NCBI GenBank assembly: GCA_016709545.1
Contig: JADJMO010000003.1
Coordinates: forward strand, 124,001-188,000
From: Myxococcales bacterium
GTDB taxonomy: Bacteria; Myxococcota_A; Polyangia; Polyangiales; JADJMO01
Length of the DNA stretch: 64,000 nucleotides
Direction of reading: 5' to 3'
The translations under genes and the position numbers were made by a program. Positions within the stretch are counted from its first letter, which is position 1; the number at the start of each line of letters is the position of its first letter. The notes below the pieces were generated by a model, which saw only the letters and a list, made by a program, of their open reading frames with translations, had not been told where the DNA came from and searched no databases. Shown here piece by piece: positions 1 through 10,916 of this stretch.

Positions 1-2136
1 GCCGGGGACTCGCTGTCGACCGTCGAGATCTACGACGAAGGCACCAACTCCTGGTCCGCCGGCCCGTCGATGGGCTCGATCCGCGAGCGTGCCCAGACCG
101 TGGCGCTCGGGGGCGACCGCGTGCTCGTCGCGGGCGGTGTCTCGGGCGGTTCGTACAGCACGACCGCCGAGCTCTTCCTCCCCGACCCGGTGACCTGCAC
201 GGTCGCGGGCCCGGGCTGCGCGAACTGCGTCGACGGCTACTGCTGCGATCGCCCGTGCACCGGCCAGTGCGAGGCGTGCGACCTCGCAGGATCGCTCGGC
301 TTCTGCGACTACGTCGTCGGCGGCCCCGTGCACGGTACCCGGCCCGCGTGTACGCCCACCATCCTGTGCGGCGTCGGCGGCGCCTGCCAGACCACGTGCT
401 CGACCGACCTGAACTGCGGTGCAGGCAAGTACTGCGGCGGCGGCGCCTGTTTCACCAAGAAGGCCGCGGGCGTCGCGTGCGCGGCGAACAACGAGTGCTC
501 GCTCGGATTCTGCGTCGACGGCGTGTGCTGCGACACCGCCTGCACCGGGCAGTGCGTGGCCTGCGACAACCCGGGCAAGGTGGGGACCTGCAGCAACGCG
601 ACCGGCCCCACGCACGGGGCGCGCGCGGCGTGCACCGGGGGCTTCGGCTGCGACGGCACCGGCGTGTGCGCGACGACCTGCTCCTCGAGCGCGGTCTGCG
701 GCACGGCCTACCGCTGCGACACCGGCACCTCGACCTGCGTGCTCAAGAACGACCTCGGCGCCGCGTGTGCAGCCCCGACCGACTGCAAGTCGAACAACTG
801 CGTCGACGGGGTCTGCTGCAACACGGCGTGCACGGGCAACTGCCAGGCGTGCGATCTCGCGGGCACGCTCGGCACCTGTTCGAGCGTGAACAGCGGCTCC
901 CCGCACGGCCCGCGCACCTGCTCGCCGTACGGCGTCTGCTCGCTCGGCGCCTGCTCGAGCACCTGCACGGACAGCACCCAGTGCGCGACCGGCTTCTTCT
1001 GCGTGGGCGGCACCTGCACCAACAAGAAGAACCCCGGTGAAGGGTGCGGCTCGGGCGCCGAGTGCAAGAGCGGGTTCTGCGCAGCCGGCGTGTGCTGCGA
1101 CCGCGCCTGCACCGCAGAGTGCGAGAGCTGCGGACTCGCCGGCGCGCTCGGCACCTGCAAGTTCCGGCCGACGACGGACAGCTGTGGCCTCAGCGGGTGC
1201 CTCGGCTCGACCCTCGTCGCGCGCGGCACCTGCTCGGGCACCGACGCGACGTGCAAGCCCGGCACGGCCACCGCGTGCCCCGACGGACTCAAGTGCGCGG
1301 GCGCCGCGCTCTGCAAGACGACCTGCACCGGCGACGCCGACTGCGCGGTCGGGGTCTGTGACACCGGTACGGGCAAGTGCGTGCCCAGCCTCGACGCGGG
1401 CGTCGACACAGGCACCGAAACCGGCGATGGTGCCATTGCTGACACGGCCGACACGAGCCCCGTCGACAGCGGGGCTACCGACAGCGGCGCCGACGCGCCC
1501 TCCGACACCTGGACGACCGCCGACGGCGCCGCGCCCACGTTGCCCTCCAAGCCCGAGGTCTCCGAGTTCATCCGTTGCACCAAGAGCTCGGAGTGCGCGA
1601 CCGGACACTGCGTGGACGGCGTGTGCTGCGACACCGCGTGCAAGGAGCGGTGCCACTCCTGCGCCCTCCTCAGCAACCCGGGCAAGTGCACCGTCGAGCC
1701 CGTCGGCGTCGATCTGCGCAACGAGTGCGGCCCCTCCAACACCTGCCTCGGCACGTGTGGCGGCGCCGGTGAGTGCGTGGGCTCGGGCAAGGGAACGATG
1801 TGCGGTCGCAACCGCTGCACCGGCCCCGCGACCGGCGTCGGTCCGGCGTACTGCGCCGGTCCCGGCGCCTCGTGCCCCGGTGACGAGGCGGTGCCGTTCG
1901 ACTGCTCGCCGTTCGTCTGCGAGCCCGCGTTCGGCGCCTGCCGGAACAGCTGCGCGACGAGCGCGGACTGCGCCAACGGCTTCGCGTGCGACACCACGAG
2001 CCGGCTCTGCGTCGCCGCCACCACCCCGCCGGTCGAGGACGGCGGCTGCGCGGTCCCCGCCGGTCGGTCGAGCGCACAGGGGGGTGTCGTCGTCGCGCTC
2101 CTCGCGCTCGCCGGCCTGCTCCGTCGCCGTCGGTAG
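1..2136 (+). CDS. Kelch/Cys-rich MYXO-CTERM surface protein (5' partial)
   Basis: The frame is open from the first base of the window, so the start lies upstream. The first ~65 residues are the end of a kelch-type propeller (NSWSAGPSMG, GDRVLVAGG). The rest holds five Cys modules with the core CVDGxCC-x(3)-C-x(3)-C-x(2)-C, separated by further Cys-rich stretches, and an Asp/Thr/Ala linker near bases 1390-1550. The last residues are a hydrophobic segment followed by RRRR at the stop, the myxobacterial MYXO-CTERM sorting signal, so the protein is probably exported and processed at the cell surface. It is a paralogue of the large protein at 33152-37484, which has the same kelch then Cys-module then RRRR order. 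The function is unknown; adhesion or a surface scaffold is inference. Confidence 0.85.
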   Translation, partial: AGDSLSTVEIYDEGTNSWSAGPSMGSIRERAQTVALGGDRVLVAGGVSGGSYSTTAELFLPDPVTCTVAGPGCANCVDGYCCDRPCTGQCEACDLAGSLGFCDYVVGGPVHGTRPACTPTILCGVGGACQTTCSTDLNCGAGKYCGGGACFTKKAAGVACAANNECSLGFCVDGVCCDTACTGQCVACDNPGKVGTCSNATGPTHGARAACTGGFGCDGTGVCATTCSSSAVCGTAYRCDTGTSTCVLKNDLGAACAAPTDCKSNNCVDGVCCNTACTGNCQACDLAGTLGTCSSVNSGSPHGPRTCSPYGVCSLGACSSTCTDSTQCATGFFCVGGTCTNKKNPGEGCGSGAECKSGFCAAGVCCDRACTAECESCGLAGALGTCKFRPTTDSCGLSGCLGSTLVARGTCSGTDATCKPGTATACPDGLKCAGAALCKTTCTGDADCAVGVCDTGTGKCVPSLDAGVDTGTETGDGAIADTADTSPVDSGATDSGADAPSDTWTTADGAAPTLPSKPEVSEFIRCTKSSECATGHCVDGVCCDTACKERCHSCALLSNPGKCTVEPVGVDLRNECGPSNTCLGTCGGAGECVGSGKGTMCGRNRCTGPATGVGPAYCAGPGASCPGDEAVPFDCSPFVCEPAFGACRNSCATSADCANGFACDTTSRLCVAATTPPVEDGGCAVPAGRSSAQGGVVVALLALAGLLRRRR

Positions 2137-2205
2137 TTGCACGATCCGTCTGCGCGACGCATACTCCGCGCGCTGCTGCTCGGGTGCTCGGCACCGTGAA
2201 TCGAC

Positions 2206-2229
2206 CGGTCTCCACGCCGCTGGAGACCG
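2206..2229. terminator. Stem-loop between the Cys-rich gene and rtcB
   Basis: A perfect 9-bp inverted repeat, CGGTCTCCA / TGGAGACCG, encloses a 6-base loop (CGCCGC). It lies 70 bases after the upstream stop and 55 bases before the rtcB start. The downstream tract is pyrimidine-rich but not a clear U run. It may be a terminator for the upstream gene or a hairpin in the rtcB leader. Confidence 0.5.
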
Positions 2230-2283
2230 CCTGTCTCTTCACGTGCCCGGTTCGACGCGTTCGACCCGGAGGAGCTCGCAGCT

Positions 2284-3810
2284 TTGTCTCATCCCCTGTC
2301 TGCTCTCTCACGCCTCGACGGCGTGCGCTCGAGCATCGCTCATCCGTTCGGTTTTCCTCTCACCCTCTACGCCCGCCCCGACGTCCGCGTCGAGGCGGAC
2401 GCCATCACCCAGGTGCTCTCGGTCGCCTCGATCGCCGGCACGCTGGACACGCTCGCGCGAGGCACGCCGCCGTTCTTCGGCGAGGTGCCGGGGCGCATCG
2501 CCGCGATGGTGCTCACGCCCGATTTCCATCGCGGCTCGGGCATCCCCGTGGGGACCGTCCTCGACGCGCGCGGCTTCGTCATCCCCGGTGCCGTCGGCAA
2601 CGACGTGTGCTGCGGCATGCGTCTGCTCGTGACCGATCTCCGTCGCGAGGCGGTGGAGCGGCACGCGCGGGCCCTCGAGCGCCGCCTGCGCGGCATCTTC
2701 TTCCGCGGTGAGCGCGACATCCCCATGTCCCCTCGCCAGCGGGACGCGCTGCTCCGCCACGGGCTCGTCGGGCTCCACGACACGCGCGCCGACAACCAGG
2801 CCCGCGGGCTCTGGACCCGCTACGACCCCGACCAGCAGCGTCGTGACCTCGACCGCGTCCACTTCGACGGGGCGCTGCCGGCGCGCGACGTCTTCGCGTT
2901 CGAGCGGTTCATCCAGGGCTCGGGCGCCCAGGATGGGCGCGATCCGCAGATCGGCTCGGTCGGTGGCGGCAACCACTTCGTGGAGCTGCAGGTCGTCGAG
3001 GAGATCCTCGATGGCGCCGCGGCGCACGCGTACGGCGTCACCAAGGGCGCCGTCACGATCATGGTGCACACCGGCTCGGTCGGCCTCGGGCACCTCGTGG
3101 GCGGCCACTTCGGCGAGCTCGCGCGCTCGCTGTATCCCGCGGGGCTCCGTCATCCGGCGCACGGGTTCTACGTGCTCCCGACGACGGGCCCCCACGCCCG
3201 CCACGCGCGCGCGTACCTCGACGCGCTGCGGAACGCGGCGAACTTCGCGTTCGCGAACCGCCTGTTCCTCGGCCTCATGGCGGTCCGTGCGTTGGAGGAG
3301 GCGACGGGGGCGTCGGTCGCCGCGCAGCTCGTCTACGACGCGCCCCACAACCTGATCTGGGAGCAGGGAGACGAGCGCTACCTGCACCGCAAGGGCGCGA
3401 CGCCGGCGATCCACGAGGACCACGGTCCGTATCGCTGGTTCGGCCAGCCGGTGATCATCCCGGGCTCGATGGGCGCCTCGAGCTTCCTGCTCGCGGGGCA
3501 GGGGGACGAGGCCGCGCTGTGCAGCGCGTGCCACGGGGCGGGGCGCGCGCTCACCCGCGGTCGCGCGACCCACGTCGACGACGCCACCTACGAGCGCGAG
3601 GTGGCGCCGCTCCGGGTGGTGACGCCGATCGACCCCGAGGCCCCGGAGGTCCGGGGGCGACGGGACGTCCTCGACAAGCACCGCCGGCGGCTGATGGAGG
3701 AGGCGCCCTACGCCTACAAGCCCATCACGCCGGTCGTGCGCACCGTCGAGGAGGCGGGCGTCGCCAGGGCGGTCGCTCGCCTCGAGCCGCTCCTCACCGT
3801 GAAGGGCTGA
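2284..3810 (+). CDS. rtcB: RtcB-family RNA ligase
   Basis: RtcB ligases join 2',3'-cyclic-phosphate or 3'-phosphate RNA ends to 5'-OH ends, using GTP and Mn2+. The family blocks are all visible: HRGSGIPVGTV, GNDVCCGMR (metal-binding Cys), GGGNHFVELQ, HTGSVGLGH, PGSMGASSFLLAG, and SACHGAGRALTR with the His that becomes guanylylated. At 508 residues it is longer than the ~410-residue E. coli enzyme. The start is TTG, chosen because a strong GGAGGAG lies 9 bases upstream; no suitable ATG is available. No RtcA or RtcR neighbour is present. It is followed by a radical SAM gene on the same strand. The role, tRNA or damaged-RNA repair, is inferred from the family. Confidence 0.9.
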   Translation: MSHPLSALSRLDGVRSSIAHPFGFPLTLYARPDVRVEADAITQVLSVASIAGTLDTLARGTPPFFGEVPGRIAAMVLTPDFHRGSGIPVGTVLDARGFVIPGAVGNDVCCGMRLLVTDLRREAVERHARALERRLRGIFFRGERDIPMSPRQRDALLRHGLVGLHDTRADNQARGLWTRYDPDQQRRDLDRVHFDGALPARDVFAFERFIQGSGAQDGRDPQIGSVGGGNHFVELQVVEEILDGAAAHAYGVTKGAVTIMVHTGSVGLGHLVGGHFGELARSLYPAGLRHPAHGFYVLPTTGPHARHARAYLDALRNAANFAFANRLFLGLMAVRALEEATGASVAAQLVYDAPHNLIWEQGDERYLHRKGATPAIHEDHGPYRWFGQPVIIPGSMGASSFLLAGQGDEAALCSACHGAGRALTRGRATHVDDATYEREVAPLRVVTPIDPEAPEVRGRRDVLDKHRRRLMEEAPYAYKPITPVVRTVEEAGVARAVARLEPLLTVKG

Positions 3811-3898
3811 CGAGACGCTGGCTCGCGACGTGCAGAGTGGACAGGCACGTCGCGAGCCCCGCTCGCCGAAATCGAACCGCCCACGGGGAGGCAAGCCC

Positions 3899-4975
3899 AT
3901 GATCGAGGTCGCCACCGAACCGGTACAGAAGGAGACCCTGTACCGCCGCATGCTCAAGGAGATCGTCGAGGTGAAGCCCTCGCCCGATCTCTGTCACACG
4001 CAGTTCCCGCCGCAGGTCGTCATCGAGTCCACCGCGGCCTGCAACCAGAACTGCACGTTCTGTGGCCGCAGCTACCTCGAGCGCCCCAAGGGCCACATGC
4101 CCCGCGCGATCTACAACCGCATCGTCGACGAGATCGCCCGGGAGAGCCCGCTCACCGAGATCCTGCCCGCCTACATGGGTGAAGCGCTGCTCTTGGGCGA
4201 CGAGCTGTTCGACCGCATGGCCACCGCGCGCCGGCTCGGGTGCCGGAAGATCACGCTCAACACCAACGGCACCCTCGTGGAGAAGCACGTCGACCGGCTG
4301 CTCGAGGGCAACATCGACCGCATCAGCGTGAGCTGCGACGCCCACACCGAGGCCACCCACCGCCTCGTGCGCCCGGCGAAGAAGACCAGCGGCCTCGAGG
4401 GTGTGTACCGCGGCGTGCACAAGCTCCTCGAGGAGCGCGCCAGGCGGGGTCTCGCTCGGCCTTTCGTCGAGGTCGGCTTCACCGTGTTCGGCGAGACCGA
4501 GCACGAGGTGGACGACTTCGTCCGCTACTGGTCGTCGCACGACGTCATCATCAAGACCCGCCCCAAGGGCTTTCACGCGGGCACGGTGCCCGGCGGCGAC
4601 TACCGGATCACGACGGGCGAAGGCCGCACCCCGTGTGGGTGGCTCGTCGACACGATGACCGTCCTCTGGAACGGCAACGTGGTGCTCTGCGCGGCGGACG
4701 TCGACGCGAAGTTCATCGCCGGCAACATCGAGCAGTCGAGCCTCCGCGAGATGTGGAACGCCTCGCTCAAGTGGGTGCGCGAGATGCACTTCCGCCGTCG
4801 CTTCGGCGACCTGCCGGAGATCTGCCGCAAGTGCACCGACTGGCAGTCGCGCAGCTCGCACACGTTCTACCCGAACGAGGCGACCAAGGCCGCCTACCTC
4901 GACTTCGTGCGCGCCGGACGAATGGTCGTGTACGACGCGGGCTCGGTCCACGCGCTGCCCGAGATCGACCCCTGA
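3899..4975 (+). CDS. Radical SAM/SPASM-type enzyme
   Basis: 358 residues. The radical SAM cluster motif CxxxCxxC is seen as CNQNCTFC near residue 46, followed by a TIM-barrel-length domain. The C terminus carries a SPASM-like auxiliary cluster region (CGWLVDTMTVLWNGNVVLC ... CRKC), as in peptide- or sugar-modifying radical SAM proteins. The ATG at 3899 is chosen over upstream frame extensions because GGGGAGG lies just before it. No short precursor-peptide gene is visible beside it, so the substrate cannot be assigned. It follows rtcB by 88 bases and converges on the regulator gene at 5001-6332. Confidence 0.85.
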   Translation: MIEVATEPVQKETLYRRMLKEIVEVKPSPDLCHTQFPPQVVIESTAACNQNCTFCGRSYLERPKGHMPRAIYNRIVDEIARESPLTEILPAYMGEALLLGDELFDRMATARRLGCRKITLNTNGTLVEKHVDRLLEGNIDRISVSCDAHTEATHRLVRPAKKTSGLEGVYRGVHKLLEERARRGLARPFVEVGFTVFGETEHEVDDFVRYWSSHDVIIKTRPKGFHAGTVPGGDYRITTGEGRTPCGWLVDTMTVLWNGNVVLCAADVDAKFIAGNIEQSSLREMWNASLKWVREMHFRRRFGDLPEICRKCTDWQSRSSHTFYPNEATKAAYLDFVRAGRMVVYDAGSVHALPEIDP

Positions 4976-4998
4976 GCGACGGCACGCGCGTGGCGCCG

Positions 4999-5014
4999 CG
5001 TCAGCCCGCTGACG
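4999..5014. terminator. Short stem-loop between convergent genes
   Basis: CGTCAG-CCCG-CTGACG, a perfect 6-bp stem with a tetraloop, sits between the radical SAM stop and the end of the convergent regulator gene and overlaps the latter's stop. Possible bidirectional terminator. No T tract follows on either strand. Confidence 0.35.
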
Positions 5015-6332
5015 TCACCGGGCGCAGGCCGTGGCGCCGCAACTTGTCGAGCAAGGTCACGCGCGTCACCCCGAGGCGGCGCGCGGCCTCGGATTGGTTG
5101 CCGTCGCACTCCTCGAGGACCCGCGCGAGCAGCGCCCGCTCGAAGGCGGCGACCTGCGCGCGGAGGCCTTCCCCCGAAGGGCTCCGCGCGGTCTCGCCGA
5201 GGAGCGCGAGCGCGTCGACGTCGAGCGCGCCGTCGTCGGAGAGCGCGAGCATGCGCGCGACGGCGTTCTCGAGCTCGCGCACGTTGCCGGGCCAGTCGCG
5301 CGCGGAGAGCGCCGCGAGCAGGCCGCTGGAGAGCCGCGCGTGCACGCCGAACCGCGCCCCGAGGCGCCGCGCGAACGCCTCCGCGAGCGGGGCGATGTCC
5401 TCGCGGCGCGCGCGCAGCGGAGGGAGCACGAGCTCCACCACCGAGAGCCGGTAGTAGACGTCCTCGCGGAACGCGCCGCGGTGCACCTCGGCGAGCAGGT
5501 CGCGGTGCGTGCACGCGACGATGCGCACGTCGACCCTGGTCGGGGCGCCGCCGACGGGCTGGATCTCCCCCGACTGCAGCGCCCGCAGGAGCGAGGCCTG
5601 GACCGCGAGCGAGAGCTCGCCCACCTCGTCGAGGACGAGCGTGCCGCCGTGGGCCTGCTCGAAGACCCCCTTGCGCGTCGCGGTGGCCGACGTGAACGCG
5701 CCGCGCACGTGGCCGAAAAGCTCCGCCTCGGCGACCCCCTCGGGCAGCGCCGCGCAGTTGAACCGCACGAGCGGGCCCTTGCGCCGCGGGCTCGCCGCGT
5801 GGAGCAGCTCCGCCACGAGCTCCTTGCCGGTGCCCGTCTCGCCGCGCAGGAGCACGGTCACGTCCCGCTGACCCACGCGGTGCGCCGCCTCGAGCACCGC
5901 CACGAACGCCGGCGCCGTGCCCACGACCGGCCGCCCGAGCTGCCGCTCGATCGAGAGGTCGCGCGATCGCCGCCGCAGCCGCCGCGCCTCGGCGGCGCGC
6001 GACACCGCGAGCCGCACCTCGTCGACGTGGAACGGCTTGGTCAGGTAGTCGTACGCGCCGGCCTTCATCGCCTGCACCGCGGTGCGCTCCGAGCCCTGCG
6101 CGGTGAGCAGGATCACCGGGAGCTCGGGGTCGCGCGCGCGGATCGCCGCGAGCAGCGCGAGGCCGTCCATGCCGGGCATGACGAGGTCGGTGATCACGAC
6201 GTCGGCGTCCTCCACGAGCTCGAGGGCCTCGGCGCCGCTCGCGGCCTCGACGACCTCGAACCCCGGCGCATCGAGGGCGGAGGCCAGCGTGAAGCGCACG
6301 CCGGGCTCGTCGTCGACCACGAGCACCTTCAC
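5001..6332 (-). CDS. NtrC-family sigma54-dependent response regulator
   Basis: 443 residues in the order receiver, AAA+, Fis-type HTH. The receiver has VLVVDDEP, the phosphoacceptor Asp in VVITDLVMPGMDG and the Lys in YLTKPF. The AAA+ domain has Walker A GETGTGKE, Walker B GGTLVLDEVGEL and the arginine-finger region. The sigma54 contact loop reads GAFTSA rather than GAFTGA. The C-terminal HTH is NQSEAARRLGVTRVTLLDKL. The GTG start overlaps the stop of the upstream kinase gene (GTGA), so the pair is translationally coupled. It probably activates sigma54 promoters on phosphorylation by that kinase; the targets are unknown. Confidence 0.93.
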   Translation of the reverse strand: MKVLVVDDEPGVRFTLASALDAPGFEVVEAASGAEALELVEDADVVITDLVMPGMDGLALLAAIRARDPELPVILLTAQGSERTAVQAMKAGAYDYLTKPFHVDEVRLAVSRAAEARRLRRRSRDLSIERQLGRPVVGTAPAFVAVLEAAHRVGQRDVTVLLRGETGTGKELVAELLHAASPRRKGPLVRFNCAALPEGVAEAELFGHVRGAFTSATATRKGVFEQAHGGTLVLDEVGELSLAVQASLLRALQSGEIQPVGGAPTRVDVRIVACTHRDLLAEVHRGAFREDVYYRLSVVELVLPPLRARREDIAPLAEAFARRLGARFGVHARLSSGLLAALSARDWPGNVRELENAVARMLALSDDGALDVDALALLGETARSPSGEGLRAQVAAFERALLARVLEECDGNQSEAARRLGVTRVTLLDKLRRHGLRPVTSAG

Positions 6333-7633
6333 GGCGCGCCCTGCAGCGTGAAGGTGGCCGTCGTCCCCCGTCCCTCGGCGCTCACGAACGACAGCGTACC
6401 CCGGTGGTGCTCGGCGACCTGCCTCGCGAGCGCGACGCCGAGACCCGTCCCTCCGCCGCGCGTGGTGAAGAACGGCGTGCCCACGCGCGCGAGGGTCTCG
6501 GGGGCCATGCCCGGACCATCGTCGACGACCTCGATCTCCACGGGCCCGGTCGCCGAGAGGACGACCCGCACCGCGCGGCCTCCCGACTCGATCGCGTTGA
6601 GCACGACGTTGAGGATGGCCTCCTCGAGGCGCGGACCATCGCCGCGGATCGAAGCCTCCCCCGCGCAGCTCAGCGTCACCCCCGCGCGCGCCGCGCGCCC
6701 CTCGAGCCCCGCGAGCACCCGCGTGACGAGGGCCCCGAGGTCGACCTCGCCCGCCTCGGCCGCGAGGGGACGCGCGTACGCGAGGTAGTCCTTCACGATG
6801 GTCTCGATCCGCGCGACCTCGCCGACCATCACCGCGAGCCGCTTCTTCGCGCGCGGCTCGCTCGCGTCCTCGGCGAGCAGCTCGGCCAGGCCCTGGATCG
6901 AGGCGAGCGGGTTCTTGATCTCGTGCGCGACCTGCGCCCCCAGCGTCGCCACCGCGCGGCTCCGCTCGAGGGCCGCCTCCACCGCGGCGTCGCGGGCCGC
7001 GTCGGTGTCGGCGCGCGCGGCGCCATAGGCGTCGCCGAGCGTGATCGCGCCCGTGCCCGCCAGCACCAGCGCGGCGGCCGTGGCGAGCAGCGCGATCGGT
7101 CGGTGGATCTCGGGCGCGAGGGCGGCGAACGGCACGCCGACCGGGAGGAACACCAGGCCGAGCAGCACGGCGGCCGCGACCCCGAGCACGCCCCCGCTGG
7201 CTCGACGCCGACCGAACGCGGCGAGGCCCACGATCGTGGGCGCGAGGAGCATCGGCAGGAGTGGCCCCGCGAGCCCACCCGACAGGGCGCACGCGGCGCC
7301 GATCCCGAGCTCGGTGAACACCATCGACCCGAGGAGCGCCCGCTCCGAGACCGTGGACCGACGCGCGCGGATCGCCTCGAACACGAAGAACGCCAGCATC
7401 ACCGAGAACCCGGCCGTGAGCCCGGCGCGCTGGCGGAGCGGGACCGCGGCGTGGGTCAGGAGGACGAGCGTCGTCACCATCACCGGCGCCACGATCCACG
7501 GGCGCCACCGCAGGAACGCGGTCGAGGCGGCGAGCGTGCGCGCGCGATCGGGGGTCACCGCGCGCCTCCAGCAAGCCGTGAGCCCGCGACGGCGCTCGGC
7601 CGGAGCCGCTTCACCTGCATAGGATTCCGACAC
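6329..7633 (-). CDS. Membrane sensor histidine kinase
   Basis: 434 residues. About six hydrophobic segments fill residues 45-185. The dimerisation/phosphoacceptor box follows, VAHEIKNPLASIQGL, with the His. Then come the N box (NVVLNAIESG), the G1 box (VVDDGPGM), the F region (TPFFTTRGGGTGLGVAL) and the G2 box. This is the usual layout of NtrB/AtoS-like partners of NtrC regulators. The gene lies upstream of and overlaps the regulator at 5001-6332, so the two form one two-component system. The signal sensed is not evident, because there is no PAS or periplasmic domain. Confidence 0.92.
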   Translation of the reverse strand: MSESYAGEAAPAERRRGLTACWRRAVTPDRARTLAASTAFLRWRPWIVAPVMVTTLVLLTHAAVPLRQRAGLTAGFSVMLAFFVFEAIRARRSTVSERALLGSMVFTELGIGAACALSGGLAGPLLPMLLAPTIVGLAAFGRRRASGGVLGVAAAVLLGLVFLPVGVPFAALAPEIHRPIALLATAAALVLAGTGAITLGDAYGAARADTDAARDAAVEAALERSRAVATLGAQVAHEIKNPLASIQGLAELLAEDASEPRAKKRLAVMVGEVARIETIVKDYLAYARPLAAEAGEVDLGALVTRVLAGLEGRAARAGVTLSCAGEASIRGDGPRLEEAILNVVLNAIESGGRAVRVVLSATGPVEIEVVDDGPGMAPETLARVGTPFFTTRGGGTGLGVALARQVAEHHRGTLSFVSAEGRGTTATFTLQGAP

Positions 7634-8292
7634 CCCCCTGCATCGACGCCCGACAGGCGGGTCGACTCCGCCCGCGCGATCGCGACGGCACGGGGGGTGG
7701 ATGGAGGGGCGGCATGAACGTCCGCTCCCGCCTCTTCGTCCTGGTCACGTGCTGGGCCGCCGTCGCCCTGTTGCTCGCGGCCAGCAACACCCTCGCGCGC
7801 GCGCCGCGCCCGCTGATCCCGGCCATGATCTTCGGCCTCACGGGGGCCGCCGTCCTCGTCCATCGCCGGAGCGTGGCCCTCCGCGCGTACGTCGCCCGCT
7901 TCGATCCCCGCCTCGCGATCGCGTTCCACCTGGTGCGCATCCCCTTCGGGCTCGCGTTCCTCCGGGAGGCCGCGCAAGGCTCGCTGCCCGTGACCTTCGC
8001 GCGGGTGGCCGGCCCCGGCGACGTGGTGGCCGGGGGACTCGCGTTGGTGGCCCTCGCCGCCGCCGGTGACCTCCGCGCGCCGACGCGCCGCGCGGTCGTC
8101 CTCGGCTGGAACGCGCTCGGCCTGCTCGACATGATCGTCGTCGTCGCGACCGCCCAGCGCCTCGTGGTCTTCGCGCAGGATCCGCGCATGCAGGCCACGC
8201 TCGGGCGCTTCCCCCTACGCGGTGCTCCCGACGTTCGTCGTGCCGATGATCCTGCTCACCCACCTCGCGGTGTTCGCCCGCCTCGCTCGCCC

Positions 8293-9939
<1,647 letters not shown>

Positions 9940-9977
9940 TCCCTCTTCCTAGCCCTGGGCGCTTGGCCCCTCAATCG

Positions 9978-10916
9978 TCAGAGGGGGATCGCCGAAGCTC
10001 GCTCGAGCAGCAGATCGCGAAAGGCAATCACTTTGGCCGGTACGTGCTGCGCCGCCGGGTAGACGAGGTGGAGCTGACCGCCCGGGTTCGGGATCCAGCC
10101 CGGCAAGACCTGCACGAGCCGACCGTCGCGCTGGTCGCCGTGCCCGAGGAATCGCGGCAGGATGCCGACCCCGCAGCCGCTGCGCAACGCGCCCCGCACG
10201 AACGCAAAATCGTCGGTGTTGATGCGTCCTCGGACCTCGACGCTGGCGGTCGCGTCCCGTGGACCGACGAGCCGCAAGGTCAGCCGGTGATCCTTGCTCT
10301 TGAAGAGCACCATCTCGTGCGCGGCGAGGTCGGCCGGCGTGCGGATCGGGGCGGTGCGCGCCAGGTAGGCCGGCGCGGCGAAGAGCCCCGCCTCGAGCGA
10401 CCGCACCTTCTTGGCGACCAGCGTGGAGTCGCGGAGCCGGCCCGCCCGGATCGCCACGTCGAAGCCCTCGGACACGAGGTCGACGGTCCGCCCCGAGAGG
10501 TGCACGTCGACGCTGACGTCGGGGTGGCGCGCCACGTAGAGGGCGACCAGCTCGGGGATCCACTCGGTGCCGAGGTCGTGGGGCGCCGTGAGCCGGAGCA
10601 CGCCGTGCGGTCGATCCGCGGGCTCGATGACCGCGCGCACCGCCTCGCGCAGCGACGCGAGCGCCGGGCCTGCGCGCGCGATGAACGCCGCGCCGTCGGA
10701 AGTGAGGGCGAGGGCGCGGGTCGTGCGCGCGAGCAGCTGGACCCCGAGCGACGCCTCGAGCCGCGCGACGCTGCGGCTGACCGTGGACGTGGGCAGTTGG
10801 AGCGCGCGGGCCGCCCGCGAGAAGCTCTGCGCCTCGACCACCCGCGCGAAGGTGTCGATGTCGTCGAGCGGGGCTTGCCCCGCAGGCCTCGAGCCGGTGG
10901 AGCCCCGCGCCGTCAC
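9978..10916 (-). CDS. LysR-type transcriptional regulator
   Basis: 312 residues. The N-terminal winged HTH reads FARVVEAQSFSRAARALQLP ... TSTVSRSVARLEASLGVQL, followed by a LysR substrate-binding domain (residues ~100-300, with DVSVDVHLSGRTVDLVSEGF). This is the single-domain-effector type that often controls a neighbouring oxidoreductase or itself. The GTG start at 10916 overlaps the threonine synthase stop (GTGA), so the regulator is the last gene of that operon rather than divergent from its target, which is unusual for LysR proteins. The effector is unknown. Confidence 0.9.
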   Translation of the reverse strand: MTARGSTGSRPAGQAPLDDIDTFARVVEAQSFSRAARALQLPTSTVSRSVARLEASLGVQLLARTTRALALTSDGAAFIARAGPALASLREAVRAVIEPADRPHGVLRLTAPHDLGTEWIPELVALYVARHPDVSVDVHLSGRTVDLVSEGFDVAIRAGRLRDSTLVAKKVRSLEAGLFAAPAYLARTAPIRTPADLAAHEMVLFKSKDHRLTLRLVGPRDATASVEVRGRINTDDFAFVRGALRSGCGVGILPRFLGHGDQRDGRLVQVLPGWIPNPGGQLHLVYPAAQHVPAKVIAFRDLLLERASAIPL

